From Campylobacterota bacterium (GTDB lineage Bacteria > Campylobacterota > Campylobacteria > Campylobacterales > JAADDG01): a stretch of DNA of 18,583 nucleotides. The stretch covers positions 1 to 18,583 of the forward strand of contig JAADDG010000016.1 of NCBI GenBank assembly GCA_013154075.1, in the 5' to 3' direction. The notes beneath the pieces were generated by a model, which saw only the letters and a program-made list of their open reading frames with translations, made no database searches and was not told the origin of the DNA. Below, in pieces: positions 7,344 through 14,831 of this stretch; within the stretch, counting starts at the first letter, position 1, and the number at the start of each line of letters is the position of its first letter. The translations under genes and the position numbers were made by a program.

Positions 7344-8215
7344 TGAAAAAGGGGATAATTTTAGCGGGAGGGTCCGGGACGAGACTCTACCCGATTACCC
7401 GATGCACTTCGAAACAGCTTTTGCCTATCTACGATAAACCGATGATCTACTATCCGCTTTCGGTTTTGATGTTAGCTGGCATTAGGGAGGTTTTGATAAT
7501 CTCAACTCCAAGAGATCTTCCAAGGTATGAGGAGCTTTTAGGGGATGGAGAGTGGCTTGGAATGCATTTTAGTTATAAAGTGCAAGAAAGACCCGAAGGA
7601 CTTGCTCAGGCTTTTATTTTGGGAGAGGACTTTATAGGCAAAGATGGAGTCTCTTTAGTTTTGGGAGATAATATCTTTTATGGTCAAGGTTTCACTCCCG
7701 TTTTGCAGAAAGCTTACGAGAGGGATAAGGGTGCCACCGTTTTTGCCTATAAAGTGAAGGATCCGGAGAGATTCGGAGTGGTGGAGTTTGATGAGAATCA
7801 AATGGCCATCTCTTTGGAAGAAAAACCTAAAAATCCCAAATCGAATTGGGCCGTTACGGGGCTTTATTTTTATGATAACGATGTGGTTGAAATTGCCAAA
7901 AACGTAAAACCTTCTCCAAGGGGAGAGCTTGAGATAACCGATGTAAACAGAGCCTATCTTGAGAGAGGGGATCTTTATGTGGAGATGTTAGGACGCGGTT
8001 TTGCGTGGCTTGATACGGGAACTCATGAGAGTTTGCTCGATGCGAGTCAGTTCGTGCAGACTATCGAGGCAAGACAGGGTTATAAGATAGCTTGTCTTGA
8101 GGAGATTGCCTTTTATAACGGCTGGATAGGGAAAGAGGATATTTTAAGACTTGCGGAGCCTTTGAAAAAAACGGGTTACGGACAATATCTTATAGATTTG
8201 GTGGAAGAAGCATGA
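7343..8215 (+). CDS. rfbA: Glucose-1-phosphate thymidylyltransferase
   Basis: Makes dTDP-glucose from glucose-1-phosphate and dTTP, the first step of all dTDP-deoxysugar routes. The signature LAGGSGTRLYPIT (7-19), with KQLLPIYDKPMIYYPLS directly after it, is classic RfbA/RmlA, and VLGDNIFYGQGF is the metal-binding region. It is 290 residues, family length. The ATG at 7343-7345 overlaps the preceding stop as TGATG; the in-frame TTG one codon earlier is an unlikely start. It overlaps rfbB by four bases. rfbC and rfbD, which would complete dTDP-rhamnose, are absent here. The downstream partner is instead wecE, pointing to an aminosugar product. Confidence 0.96.
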   Translation: MKKGIILAGGSGTRLYPITRCTSKQLLPIYDKPMIYYPLSVLMLAGIREVLIISTPRDLPRYEELLGDGEWLGMHFSYKVQERPEGLAQAFILGEDFIGKDGVSLVLGDNIFYGQGFTPVLQKAYERDKGATVFAYKVKDPERFGVVEFDENQMAISLEEKPKNPKSNWAVTGLYFYDNDVVEIAKNVKPSPRGELEITDVNRAYLERGDLYVEMLGRGFAWLDTGTHESLLDASQFVQTIEARQGYKIACLEEIAFYNGWIGKEDILRLAEPLKKTGYGQYLIDLVEEA

Positions 8216-9231
8216 AAAGTATACTGATTACGGGCGGAGCCGGTTTCATAGGGAGTAATTTCGTTCCATATTTTTTGGAAAAATATGAGGATTATAAGGT
8301 TGTCAATCTCGATCTTTTAACTTATGCTGGAGATTTGAACAACTTAAAAGAGGTGGAGAATCATCCAAGATATGAGTTTATAAAGGGAAATATCTGCAAT
8401 AGAGAGCTTGTGGAGTATATTTTCGATAAGTTCGATATAAGGGGAGTTATCCATTTTGCGGCGGAGAGTCATGTCGATAACTCTATCCAAAATCCGGGAG
8501 TGTTTGTAGAGACCAACGTAAACGGAACTTTTACATTGATAGATGTTGCTTATAAAAAATGGATGAAAGAGCCGTTTATTTACAAAAAGGAGTATGAGGG
8601 GTGCAGATTTCATCATATCTCTACCGACGAGGTTTACGGAACTTTGGGAGAGACGGGACTTTTTAGAGAAGATACTCCTTATGCTCCAAATTCCCCTTAC
8701 AGTGCAAGCAAAGCAAGCAGCGATATGATAGTTAGAAGCTATCATCACACTTACGGGATGAATACGATAGTAACCAACTGCTCCAACAACTACGGTCCAA
8801 AACAGCATGACGAGAAGCTGATACCCACTATCATAAGAAACGCTCTTAAAAACAATCCGATACCGATCTACGGAGACGGACAGAATATCAGAGATTGGCT
8901 TTATGTCTTGGATCACTGCAAAGGGATAGATCTTGCGTTTCATAAAGGAAAAAGCGGAGAGACTTACAATATAGGCGGAAGGAACGAGAGAAACAATCTC
9001 TATATAGCCGGAAAAATTTGTGAAATACTTGATGAACTCAAACCAAGAAGTGACGGCAAAAGTTACAAAGAACTCATTACTTTCGTAAAAGATAGGCCGG
9101 GGCATGATAGAAGGTACGCGATAGATGCTACCAAAATAGAAAACGAGCTTAGGTGGAGAGCGGATGAAAATTTCGAAAGCGGGATAGTAAAAACCGTAAA
9201 ATGGTATATAAGGAAATATGATGGAAAATAA
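8212..9231 (+). CDS. rfbB: dTDP-glucose 4,6-dehydratase
   Basis: NAD-dependent dehydratase producing dTDP-4-keto-6-deoxyglucose. TGGAGFIG (7-14) binds NAD; AAESHVDNSI, STDEVYG (with the T138-D139-E140 catalytic set) and Y163-x3-K167 (YSASK) are all intact, as is the C-terminal RPGHDRRYAID block. It is 339 residues, normal. It starts with ATG overlapping the rfbA stop by four bases (ATGA). The keto-sugar product is the direct substrate of the WecE aminotransferase encoded further down in the same operon. Confidence 0.96.
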   Translation: MKSILITGGAGFIGSNFVPYFLEKYEDYKVVNLDLLTYAGDLNNLKEVENHPRYEFIKGNICNRELVEYIFDKFDIRGVIHFAAESHVDNSIQNPGVFVETNVNGTFTLIDVAYKKWMKEPFIYKKEYEGCRFHHISTDEVYGTLGETGLFREDTPYAPNSPYSASKASSDMIVRSYHHTYGMNTIVTNCSNNYGPKQHDEKLIPTIIRNALKNNPIPIYGDGQNIRDWLYVLDHCKGIDLAFHKGKSGETYNIGGRNERNNLYIAGKICEILDELKPRSDGKSYKELITFVKDRPGHDRRYAIDATKIENELRWRADENFESGIVKTVKWYIRKYDGK

Positions 9232-10207
9232 GAAGCCTTATATTTCGGTTGTTACTCCGGTTTACGGATGCGGGAGCGTTCTTGAAAAGCTTTATGAGAG
9301 GCTTGTAAAGAGTCTCTCTCAAATTACTGATGATTTTGAGATCATCATGGTAAACGACAGTAGTCCCGATGATGCTTGGATAGTGATAGAGCAGCTTGCC
9401 GCAAGGGATCCGAGAGTCAAGGGAATAAATCTCTCTCGAAATTTCGGACAGCATTTTGCCATAACCGCGGGGCTTGATTTTGTCAAAGGGCAATGGATAG
9501 TGGTGATGGACTGTGATCTTCAAGATCAGCCCGAAGAGATTATCAAACTATACAATAAAGCAAAAGAGGGATATGACGTAGTCTTTGGAAGAAGGGCCGA
9601 TAGGAAAGATAGTTTTTTTAAGAAGCTCGGATCAAAGCTATTTTATATGGTTTATGACTACTTTACCGATACTTCAAATAAATCCCAAACGGCGAATTTC
9701 GGAATCTTCTCAAGAAAAGTGATAGAAAACTACAAAAGAATGAGAGAGCACAATAGAACTTTTCCTCTTTTTATCAGATGGATAGGTTTCAAAACAGCCG
9801 AGATCGATATAGAGCATGCTCCGAGACTTGAGGGAAAATCAAGCTACAATCTAAAAAGACTCTTTTGGCTGGCGTTTGATAGTATCATAGCTCAATCCAA
9901 CAAACCTTTAAGGCTCTCTGTAGGGTTTGGATTCATTATGACTTTTCTCTCTATGATTTACGGAATTTGGCAGATTATTAAATATTTTATTTGGGGTGTG
10001 CCGGTTCCGGGATGGACGAGCGTAATCGTATCCATCTACTTTATAGGAGGGCTTTTGTTTGCCAATCTCGGAATTTTGGGAATTTATATAGGCAAGATTT
10101 TTAACGAAACCAAAAACAGACCTCTTTATATCGTAGATAAAACGACATGGCTTAGCGAAGAGGAGCTCTATCCTCCCAAAGATATGACGGCTCAAAATAG
10201 AATTTGA
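9221..10207 (+). CDS. Polyprenyl-phosphate glycosyltransferase (GT2, ArnC/DPM1-like)
   Basis: Likely transfers a sugar from a nucleotide donor to undecaprenyl phosphate at the inner face of the cytoplasmic membrane. The GT2 domain has ISVVTPVYG (8-16), VNDSSPDD (44-51), the DxD metal site D97-C-D99 and QDQPEEI (101-107). RLEGKSSYNLKRL (202-214) is typical of the DPM1/GtrB/ArnC group. Two C-terminal membrane helices follow, at about 232-256 and 266-292, with the short tail seen in GtrB and ArnC. I prefer the second of two adjacent ATGs (9221): the AAGGA site at 9210-9214 is six bases from it but only three from the first. It overlaps the end of rfbB. The next gene encodes an ArnE/F-like protein, which supports a polyprenyl-phosphate role. 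The donor is inferred as dTDP-Fuc4N from wecE. Confidence 0.87.
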   Translation: MENKKPYISVVTPVYGCGSVLEKLYERLVKSLSQITDDFEIIMVNDSSPDDAWIVIEQLAARDPRVKGINLSRNFGQHFAITAGLDFVKGQWIVVMDCDLQDQPEEIIKLYNKAKEGYDVVFGRRADRKDSFFKKLGSKLFYMVYDYFTDTSNKSQTANFGIFSRKVIENYKRMREHNRTFPLFIRWIGFKTAEIDIEHAPRLEGKSSYNLKRLFWLAFDSIIAQSNKPLRLSVGFGFIMTFLSMIYGIWQIIKYFIWGVPVPGWTSVIVSIYFIGGLLFANLGILGIYIGKIFNETKNRPLYIVDKTTWLSEEELYPPKDMTAQNRI

Positions 10208-10220
10208 TAGGATTTTTAAG

Positions 10221-10589
10221 ATGGGATATTTGTATATTTTCGGGACTATATTTTTCACGGTTTACGGACAGCTTGTTTTGAAATGGAGAATTAGCCAGTA
10301 TGGGCAGCTTCCTGACGGCGGAGTAGTGGATAAGGTGGTGTTTCTTTTGAAACTGCTTTTGGATCCTTTCGTATTTTCCGGGTTTGCTTCCGCTTTCATC
10401 GCATCTTTGTTTTGGATGGCGGCGATGACGAAATTTGATGTAAGTTACGCTTATCCGTTTATGAGTCTGTCGTTTGTTTTGGTTTTTTTGTTTGCGGCTT
10501 TGCTTTTTAAGGAACCGGTAACTATCTATAAAATAGCGGGGCTTATTTTGATAGTTGCGGGTATTTTCATATCGAGCCGGTCGGCTTGA
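10221..10589 (+). CDS. ArnE/ArnF-like four-helix membrane protein, candidate sugar-lipid flippase subunit
   Basis: A 122-residue membrane protein of the EamA/SMR-like fold. It has four hydrophobic helices (about 3-20, 37-66 including a re-entrant part, 75-95 and 103-118). GQLVLK (16-21), AYPFMSLSFVLV (77-88), a following EPV (98-100) and a GLILIVAGI last helix (107-115) match the conserved skeleton of ArnE and ArnF, which together flip undecaprenyl-phosphate-aminoarabinose. Only one subunit is encoded, so a homodimer is expected instead of the ArnE-ArnF heterodimer. It lies 13 bases after the GT2 gene, with an AGGA site eight bases before the ATG, and 17 bases before wecE. A multidrug SMR exporter is less likely: the operon context and the AYP motif argue for lipid-linked sugar. 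Transport direction and cargo are inferred. Confidence 0.8.
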   Translation: MGYLYIFGTIFFTVYGQLVLKWRISQYGQLPDGGVVDKVVFLLKLLLDPFVFSGFASAFIASLFWMAAMTKFDVSYAYPFMSLSFVLVFLFAALLFKEPVTIYKIAGLILIVAGIFISSRSA

Positions 10590-10606
10590 GATTTTAGGAG
10601 TGTGGG

Positions 10607-11740
10607 ATGATACCTTTCAATATTCCTCCCGTTACGGGCGAAGAGGAAAAATATCTAAAAGAGGTTTTTGAAAACGGGAAATTTTCGGGAGACGGACCTT
10701 TTACCAAAAAGTGTAATGCGTGGTTTGAAGAGGAGTTTAGAGCTAAAAAGGCGCTTTTAACCACCTCTTGCACTCACGCTTTGGAGATGGCGTCACTTCT
10801 TTGCGAGATAAAAGAGGGTGATGAAGTTATAATGCCAAGCTATACTTTCGTATCCACCGCAAACGCTTTTGCACTTAGGGGTGCTAAGATAGTTTTTGTA
10901 GATATCTGCCCCGATACGATGAATATCGATGAAAATCTTATAGAAAACGCCATAACCGATAAAACCAAAGCGATAGTTCCCGTCCATTATGCCGGTGTTT
11001 CGTGCGAGATGGATAAAATAAACGAGATAGCCAAAAAGCATAATCTTTTTGTTGTAGAAGATGCGGCGCAAGGGGTTATGGCCAAATATAAAGGCAGAGC
11101 TCTTGGAACTTTGAGCGATATCGGATGCTATAGTTTTCACGAGACGAAAAACTATCAGTGCGGAGAGGGCGGAGCGATAATTGTAAATAGAGACTCTTTT
11201 ATAGAAAGAAGCGAAATCATAAGAGAAAAGGGAACAAACAGAAGCAAATTTTTAAGAGGGCAGGTGGATAAATATACATGGGTCGATATCGGTTCAAGCT
11301 ATCTTCCAAGCGAACTAAACGCCGCTTTTCTTTACGCTCAGCTTTTGCATGCAAAAGAGATAAACGAAGATAGATTAAGAAGCTGGGATATTTACTATAA
11401 AGAGCTTTCGGACTTGCAAAAGGAGGGATTTCTGACTCTTCCTACTGTGCCAGAGGAGTGTGAGCATAACGCACATATGTTTTATATAAAAGTTAAAGAT
11501 ATAGAAGAAAGAAGCAAACTTATAGAGTTTTTGAAAAAAAGAGATATATTTGCGGTTTTTCATTATGTGCCTTTGCATAGTTCGGAAGCCGGAAGAAAGT
11601 TTGGCGAATTTAGGGGAGAAGATAGATATACTACCAAAGAGAGCGAGAGGCTTCTTAGACTTCCTATGTATTACGGGCTTAAAGAGGCGGATATTTTTAA
11701 AGTTTGCGATAGTGTTAGAGAGTTTTTTAAGGGTGTTTGA
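10607..11740 (+). CDS. wecE: dTDP-4-amino-4,6-dideoxygalactose transaminase
   Basis: PLP enzyme that aminates dTDP-4-keto-6-deoxyglucose to dTDP-Fuc4N with glutamate as donor, in the cytosol. The protein follows E. coli WecE/RffA almost block for block: PSYTFVSTANAF (77-88), VVEDAAQGVM (149-158, with D152), the Schiff-base lysine K181 in SFHETKNY, REKGTNRSKF, RGQVDKYTWVDIGSSY and GEDRYTTKESERLLRLPM near the C-terminus. It is 377 residues, as in the family. AGGAG lies six bases before the ATG. In enterobacterial common antigen synthesis WecE is followed by the acetyltransferase WecD; none is present here, so the free amine may be kept or modified by a gene elsewhere. The stop overlaps the next ATG (TGATG). 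Confidence 0.95.
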   Translation: MIPFNIPPVTGEEEKYLKEVFENGKFSGDGPFTKKCNAWFEEEFRAKKALLTTSCTHALEMASLLCEIKEGDEVIMPSYTFVSTANAFALRGAKIVFVDICPDTMNIDENLIENAITDKTKAIVPVHYAGVSCEMDKINEIAKKHNLFVVEDAAQGVMAKYKGRALGTLSDIGCYSFHETKNYQCGEGGAIIVNRDSFIERSEIIREKGTNRSKFLRGQVDKYTWVDIGSSYLPSELNAAFLYAQLLHAKEINEDRLRSWDIYYKELSDLQKEGFLTLPTVPEECEHNAHMFYIKVKDIEERSKLIEFLKKRDIFAVFHYVPLHSSEAGRKFGEFRGEDRYTTKESERLLRLPMYYGLKEADIFKVCDSVREFFKGV

Positions 11741-13515
11741 TGAAAAATAGAGATGTTTGGCTTTATACGGGTGTTTGGGCTATTATAGCTCTCTTTTATC
11801 TCTATCCCTATTTTGCGACTTTTGCTACGATAGGTTATAGCGATATTCCGCCGCTTTTTGATTCGGATCTTTATCTTTATATGAATTTTTCTCTTCTTCC
11901 GATCTCTCCTGAGGGTACTATTACGAGTCCTTGGTACGGAGATACGATAAATGCCGCTGCGTGGGCTTATAGGAAATTTGATCTGTCATTTATAGTTTTT
12001 AGAGCTATTTCCACTCTGTGTGGTGGGGATTTGACTCTAACCATGATAGTTTGGACTCTTTTTTGGGTTAGTGTCATATTCGTAGCGGCTCTTTGGCTCT
12101 TTCGCGAGATTGCCGGAAGGGAGAGGAGGTTTTTGATAGTTTTCGGGCTTTTGTTTTTGTTTTTGATGAGAGTTCCGGAGCTCTCAAGCATCGTAAAGAT
12201 GTGGTTATCTTTGCCTACAATCGATGAGAAGATTGTTGTAAATCTGACTTTTAGCAGAGCGTTTTTCCCTCAAGCTTCTGTTGTATTTTTGTTTTTATAT
12301 ATCTACTTTTTGATAAAGGTTTTGAAAGAGAGCAAATTTTCTTTGTGGGCCGTTTTGGCGGTGGTTCAATTTCTGGCTTTGAAGACATTTCCTTATCTTT
12401 TGATGATCTTGGCTTTTGCCACTTTTTTGGCGATTGTTTTTGTCTTTTTTACTCAAAGAGAGAAGCTTAAGATATCTCATGTTCTTTTTTACGCTCTTTT
12501 GTGCGGAGTTTTGGATCTTGGATATCTGATACTTACGGGGCAGACTGAAAGTGCCGGAATGAAGACGGCTATTATCGATGTGGATTTTTCAAGACTTAAA
12601 TACTTTTTCAAAGGCTCTATGATTTTGGCGATAATTTTAACTGCCGCCATAGCCTTTTTGAAGCCGAAAAGCTCGTATGAGTCTAAAATAGCCGTTTTGT
12701 CTTTGGGACTTAGCTATATTGCTATGACATTGTCTCACGCTTTCTTCTCTCCTGCGTTGCAGATAGAAAATCATATCTACTATTTTGCTTCGGCTATTTT
12801 TGCGATAGAGATATTTTATCTTTTGGCTCAGATAGATAGTTATCTCACTGTTTCTGAGAAAATAAAAAAAGCGGTGGGGTATGCGGCTATAATTTTTATT
12901 TTGATAGAGGGTGCTTTAGCCTCTCAGTCTCACTATAAAAGATATTATGCCGAAAATTCAATAAATTATGAAGTTTATAACGAGCTTAAAAAGATAGGGT
13001 GCGATAAGGATACTCTGATAATCACTCCTACTTTCGTGCCATCTCTAATTTCTCCTATAAGTTTCGCTTTGAAATGTAAAGCGGAGATTTTATATCATCC
13101 CGACGCTCATTTCCTATCATCCAAAGAGAGAGGCAAAGATCCGCATAAAATAAGGCAAGCTATCTATTATTATCTGATGGGAAAAGATGAAGAGTGGATA
13201 AGAGACGTGTGGGATCCGAAGACTGATTGGAGAGTACAATACGATCTTGTAATCCCGGCTCTTAGACTCTATCTTAGGGATAAAAACAGAGAGAGGTTTT
13301 TGAGGGAGAAAGAGGAGGAGATGGAGTTTTATTATAAAACTTATGTGGAGGATGAAGGGGCTTTGCATAAATTTTTTGGAAAGTATAAGAAAATCGTCGT
13401 GGTTGATTTCAAAAAAGATCCGTTTTTTAAAGAGGATAGATTAGATAGCGTAATGAAGATGAGATCAAAAGAACAAACCGATAGGATGAATTTTTATGTC
13501 ATGGAGCCAAGATAG
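11740..13515 (+). CDS. Large polytopic membrane protein, candidate GT-C glycosyltransferase
   Basis: A 591-residue inner-membrane protein with about ten or eleven hydrophobic helices (about 10-30, 101-120, 130-145, 178-195, 200-215, 218-236, 247-265, 293-307, 318-336, 344-363, 378-395). A largely hydrophilic C-terminal region of about 190 residues follows. The first predicted extracytoplasmic loop contains FDSDLYLYM with D41-x-D43, the place where GT-C enzymes carry their catalytic acidic pair. SRAFFPQ (172-178) sits before a later helix. I do not recognise a named family. Placement after a polyprenyl-phosphate GT2, a flippase-like protein and wecE suggests that it transfers the flipped sugar to an acceptor in the periplasm, like ArnT or GtrC; this is inference. 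The ATG at 11740 overlaps the wecE stop; an in-frame TTG one codon earlier is less likely. Alternatives are an O-antigen ligase-like or unrelated membrane protein. Confidence 0.6.
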   Translation: MKNRDVWLYTGVWAIIALFYLYPYFATFATIGYSDIPPLFDSDLYLYMNFSLLPISPEGTITSPWYGDTINAAAWAYRKFDLSFIVFRAISTLCGGDLTLTMIVWTLFWVSVIFVAALWLFREIAGRERRFLIVFGLLFLFLMRVPELSSIVKMWLSLPTIDEKIVVNLTFSRAFFPQASVVFLFLYIYFLIKVLKESKFSLWAVLAVVQFLALKTFPYLLMILAFATFLAIVFVFFTQREKLKISHVLFYALLCGVLDLGYLILTGQTESAGMKTAIIDVDFSRLKYFFKGSMILAIILTAAIAFLKPKSSYESKIAVLSLGLSYIAMTLSHAFFSPALQIENHIYYFASAIFAIEIFYLLAQIDSYLTVSEKIKKAVGYAAIIFILIEGALASQSHYKRYYAENSINYEVYNELKKIGCDKDTLIITPTFVPSLISPISFALKCKAEILYHPDAHFLSSKERGKDPHKIRQAIYYYLMGKDEEWIRDVWDPKTDWRVQYDLVIPALRLYLRDKNRERFLREKEEEMEFYYKTYVEDEGALHKFFGKYKKIVVVDFKKDPFFKEDRLDSVMKMRSKEQTDRMNFYVMEPR

Positions 13516-14209
13516 TTTTTTGATCGATATATCCAAAGTCAAGGGTAAAAAGCTCGTTTTAGTTTCTGCTATCGAGACTCTAAGGAGAGAGGGGCTTTTT
13601 AGCCTCTTTCAAAAGTTTGTAAGAACTCTCTTTTTTAGGATAAAAGGGGTCGATTTTTCTCCTCAAAATCTTCACGATCTTCAGATCGAAAGTAAATTCA
13701 AACAAAATGCGAGTGTTTGCAATCATATTTTGGATAAAAGTTTTGATGAGATTTTAAAAAAGCTTAAAAATTATGATCCTTTGATAACGGATGGTGTTTT
13801 TGTAGATTATGGCAGTGGGAAGGGAAAGACTCTCTATAAAGCTTCAAAGTTTGGCTTTAGAGAAGTAATCGGGGTGGAGTTTGCAAAGGAGCTTTATGAG
13901 ATAAGTGAAAGCAATCTAAAAAAGCTTGGGATTAAAAACGCAAAGACTATCCATTTGGACGCTACGCTTTTTACTCCGCCGAAAGATGCAAGAGTTCTGT
14001 TTTTTCATAATCCGTTTGATGAGAAGGTATTTGAGAAGGTTTTGGACAATATAGAAAGAAGCGAGTTTGAAAAAGATCTCTATATCGTTTATCACTATCC
14101 GCTTTGTAAAGAGGTTTTTGAAAAAAGAGATAGATTTTTGCCGCTTGAAGAGTTTATCTCCCCAACGTCGGGGGAGAGGAGTTATTTTTATTTGTTGAGA
14201 GTTAAATGA
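13496..14209 (+). CDS. Class I SAM-dependent methyltransferase, substrate unknown
   Basis: A 237-residue Rossmann-fold methyltransferase. Motif I is DYGSGKGK (104-111), the acidic ribose-binding residue is E128 in VIGVEFA, motif II includes D155 in IHLDAT, and motif IV reads FFHNPFDEKV (169-178); the NPF triplet is typical of small methyltransferases found in polysaccharide loci. The first 95 residues are a helical N-terminal extension. The ATG at 13496 gives a 20-base overlap with the preceding gene, so it is translated from the same message. It is the last gene of the glycan operon and plausibly methylates a sugar or a glycan end, but protein or small-molecule substrates cannot be excluded. 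Its 3' end contains a terminator-like hairpin and overlaps a convergent antitoxin pseudogene by 22 bases. Confidence 0.78.
   Translation: MSWSQDSFLIDISKVKGKKLVLVSAIETLRREGLFSLFQKFVRTLFFRIKGVDFSPQNLHDLQIESKFKQNASVCNHILDKSFDEILKKLKNYDPLITDGVFVDYGSGKGKTLYKASKFGFREVIGVEFAKELYEISESNLKKLGIKNAKTIHLDATLFTPPKDARVLFFHNPFDEKVFEKVLDNIERSEFEKDLYIVYHYPLCKEVFEKRDRFLPLEEFISPTSGERSYFYLLRVK
14157..14194 (+). terminator. Candidate intrinsic terminator inside the 3' end of the methyltransferase gene
   Basis: A perfect 7-bp GC-rich stem, TCTCCCC (14157-14163) with GGGGAGA (14171-14177), encloses a seven-base loop. After a short GGAG stretch comes TTATTTTTATTTG, a T-rich tail. It lies 32 bases before the stop codon, so it would end transcription of the ten-gene operon just before translation finishes unless ribosomes override it. 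The hairpin is seen directly; termination is inferred. Confidence 0.45.
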
Positions 14210-14457
14210 TTTCTGTATAATTTATCTTTGAAGCCTGCTTTTTGATCTTTGATATATTTAGTTGCATCTATATCTTTGAAACTCTCTAAAGGCTCTAAGT
14301 TTTGTAAAAAATCTTTTAAAGACTCTTTTTTATAATTTTTTATCTCTTTTTTGATGCTTCTTCTTATAAACTCGGATATGGATATATTTAGTTTATTAGC
14401 TATTTCTTTGAGCTCTTTTAGTGTTTAGGTTTCAAAATAGATTTGTGTTCTTTGCAT
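14188..14457 (-). pseudogene. Ribbon-helix-helix antitoxin (VapB/CopG-like), broken by a stop at codon 11
   Basis: Reading the minus strand from an ATG at 14455-14457, with a good AAGGAG site five bases upstream, gives MQRTQIYFET, then TAA (14425-14427). The same frame continues open for 78 codons (TLKELKEIANKLNISISEF and on) to a TAA at 14188-14190. The restored 89-residue product has the shape of an RHH antitoxin: a short beta strand (RTQIYFE), helix (LKELKEIANKL), turn, helix (ISEFIRRSIKKEI), then a basic tail. The stop could come from one C-to-T change (CAA to TAA, Gln to stop). No partner toxin lies downstream; that space is occupied by the convergent methyltransferase gene, whose 3' end it overlaps by 22 bases. 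It appears to be a dead orphan. A sequencing error is the main alternative. Confidence 0.75.
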
Positions 14458-14541
14458 TTTAACTCCTTTTTATACATTACATAACATATCAACTTTAAAG
14501 TAAATTTAATAGTCTAAGTATTCTTAGAAATTTTTACAAAC

Positions 14542-14586
14542 TTGAAAGATGATTTTTTATGCTATAATACAGTAATACAACAATAC
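14542..14586 (+). promoter_or_regulatory. Promoter and candidate operator of the RHH/MazF toxin-antitoxin pair
   Basis: A consensus -10 TATAAT (14563-14568) is preceded by TGC, an extended -10. TTGAAA at 14542-14547 is a possible -35 with a short 15-base spacer. The pentamer AATAC occurs three times at exact 8-base spacing (14566, 14574, 14582), overlapping the -10 and the expected start site. Short direct repeats at the core promoter are what an autoregulating RHH antitoxin would bind; that role is inferred. Confidence 0.6.
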
Positions 14587-14603
14587 TAAATGAAAGGTTT
14601 GAT

Positions 14604-14831
14604 ATGGTTGCTACTGTTAGACTTGATGAAAATTTGGAAAATAAATTAAATAATTTGGCTAAAATCCTTAATAAAAAAAAGAGTGATGTTGTAAGGGAAG
14701 CGATAAATTATTATGCGAAAGCCGTTGAAAATGAAAAAAAATCTCGTATTGCAAAAGCGGTGGAAAAGACGAAAGTAAAAGATTTTGAAATATATAAAGA
14801 GTATGAAGGGACACTAAATGACTCTCTGTAA
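14604..14831 (+). CDS. Ribbon-helix-helix antitoxin of a type II MazF-like pair
   Basis: A 75-residue protein predicted to neutralise the downstream MazF-like toxin and to bind its own promoter. Residues 2-7 (VATVRL) form the DNA-contacting strand. Two amphipathic helices follow, at about 9-22 and 26-42, with the KSDVVREAI block typical of CopG-like RHH proteins. The charged C-terminal tail (about 43-75) would be the toxin-binding part. A GAAAGG site lies upstream of the ATG. It overlaps the toxin gene by 14 bases, the usual antitoxin-first arrangement. It differs in sequence from the antitoxin pseudogene just upstream, so the two are not a simple recent duplication. Confidence 0.85.
   Translation: MVATVRLDENLENKLNNLAKILNKKKSDVVREAINYYAKAVENEKKSRIAKAVEKTKVKDFEIYKEYEGTLNDSL

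Noticed and set aside
8344..9105. Long minus-strand open frame opposite rfbB
   Set aside because: Shadow of rfbB; no ribosome site and no plausible domain.
7343..9231. dTDP-rhamnose operon
   Set aside because: rfbA and rfbB are present but rfbC and rfbD are not; the following wecE points to an aminosugar instead.
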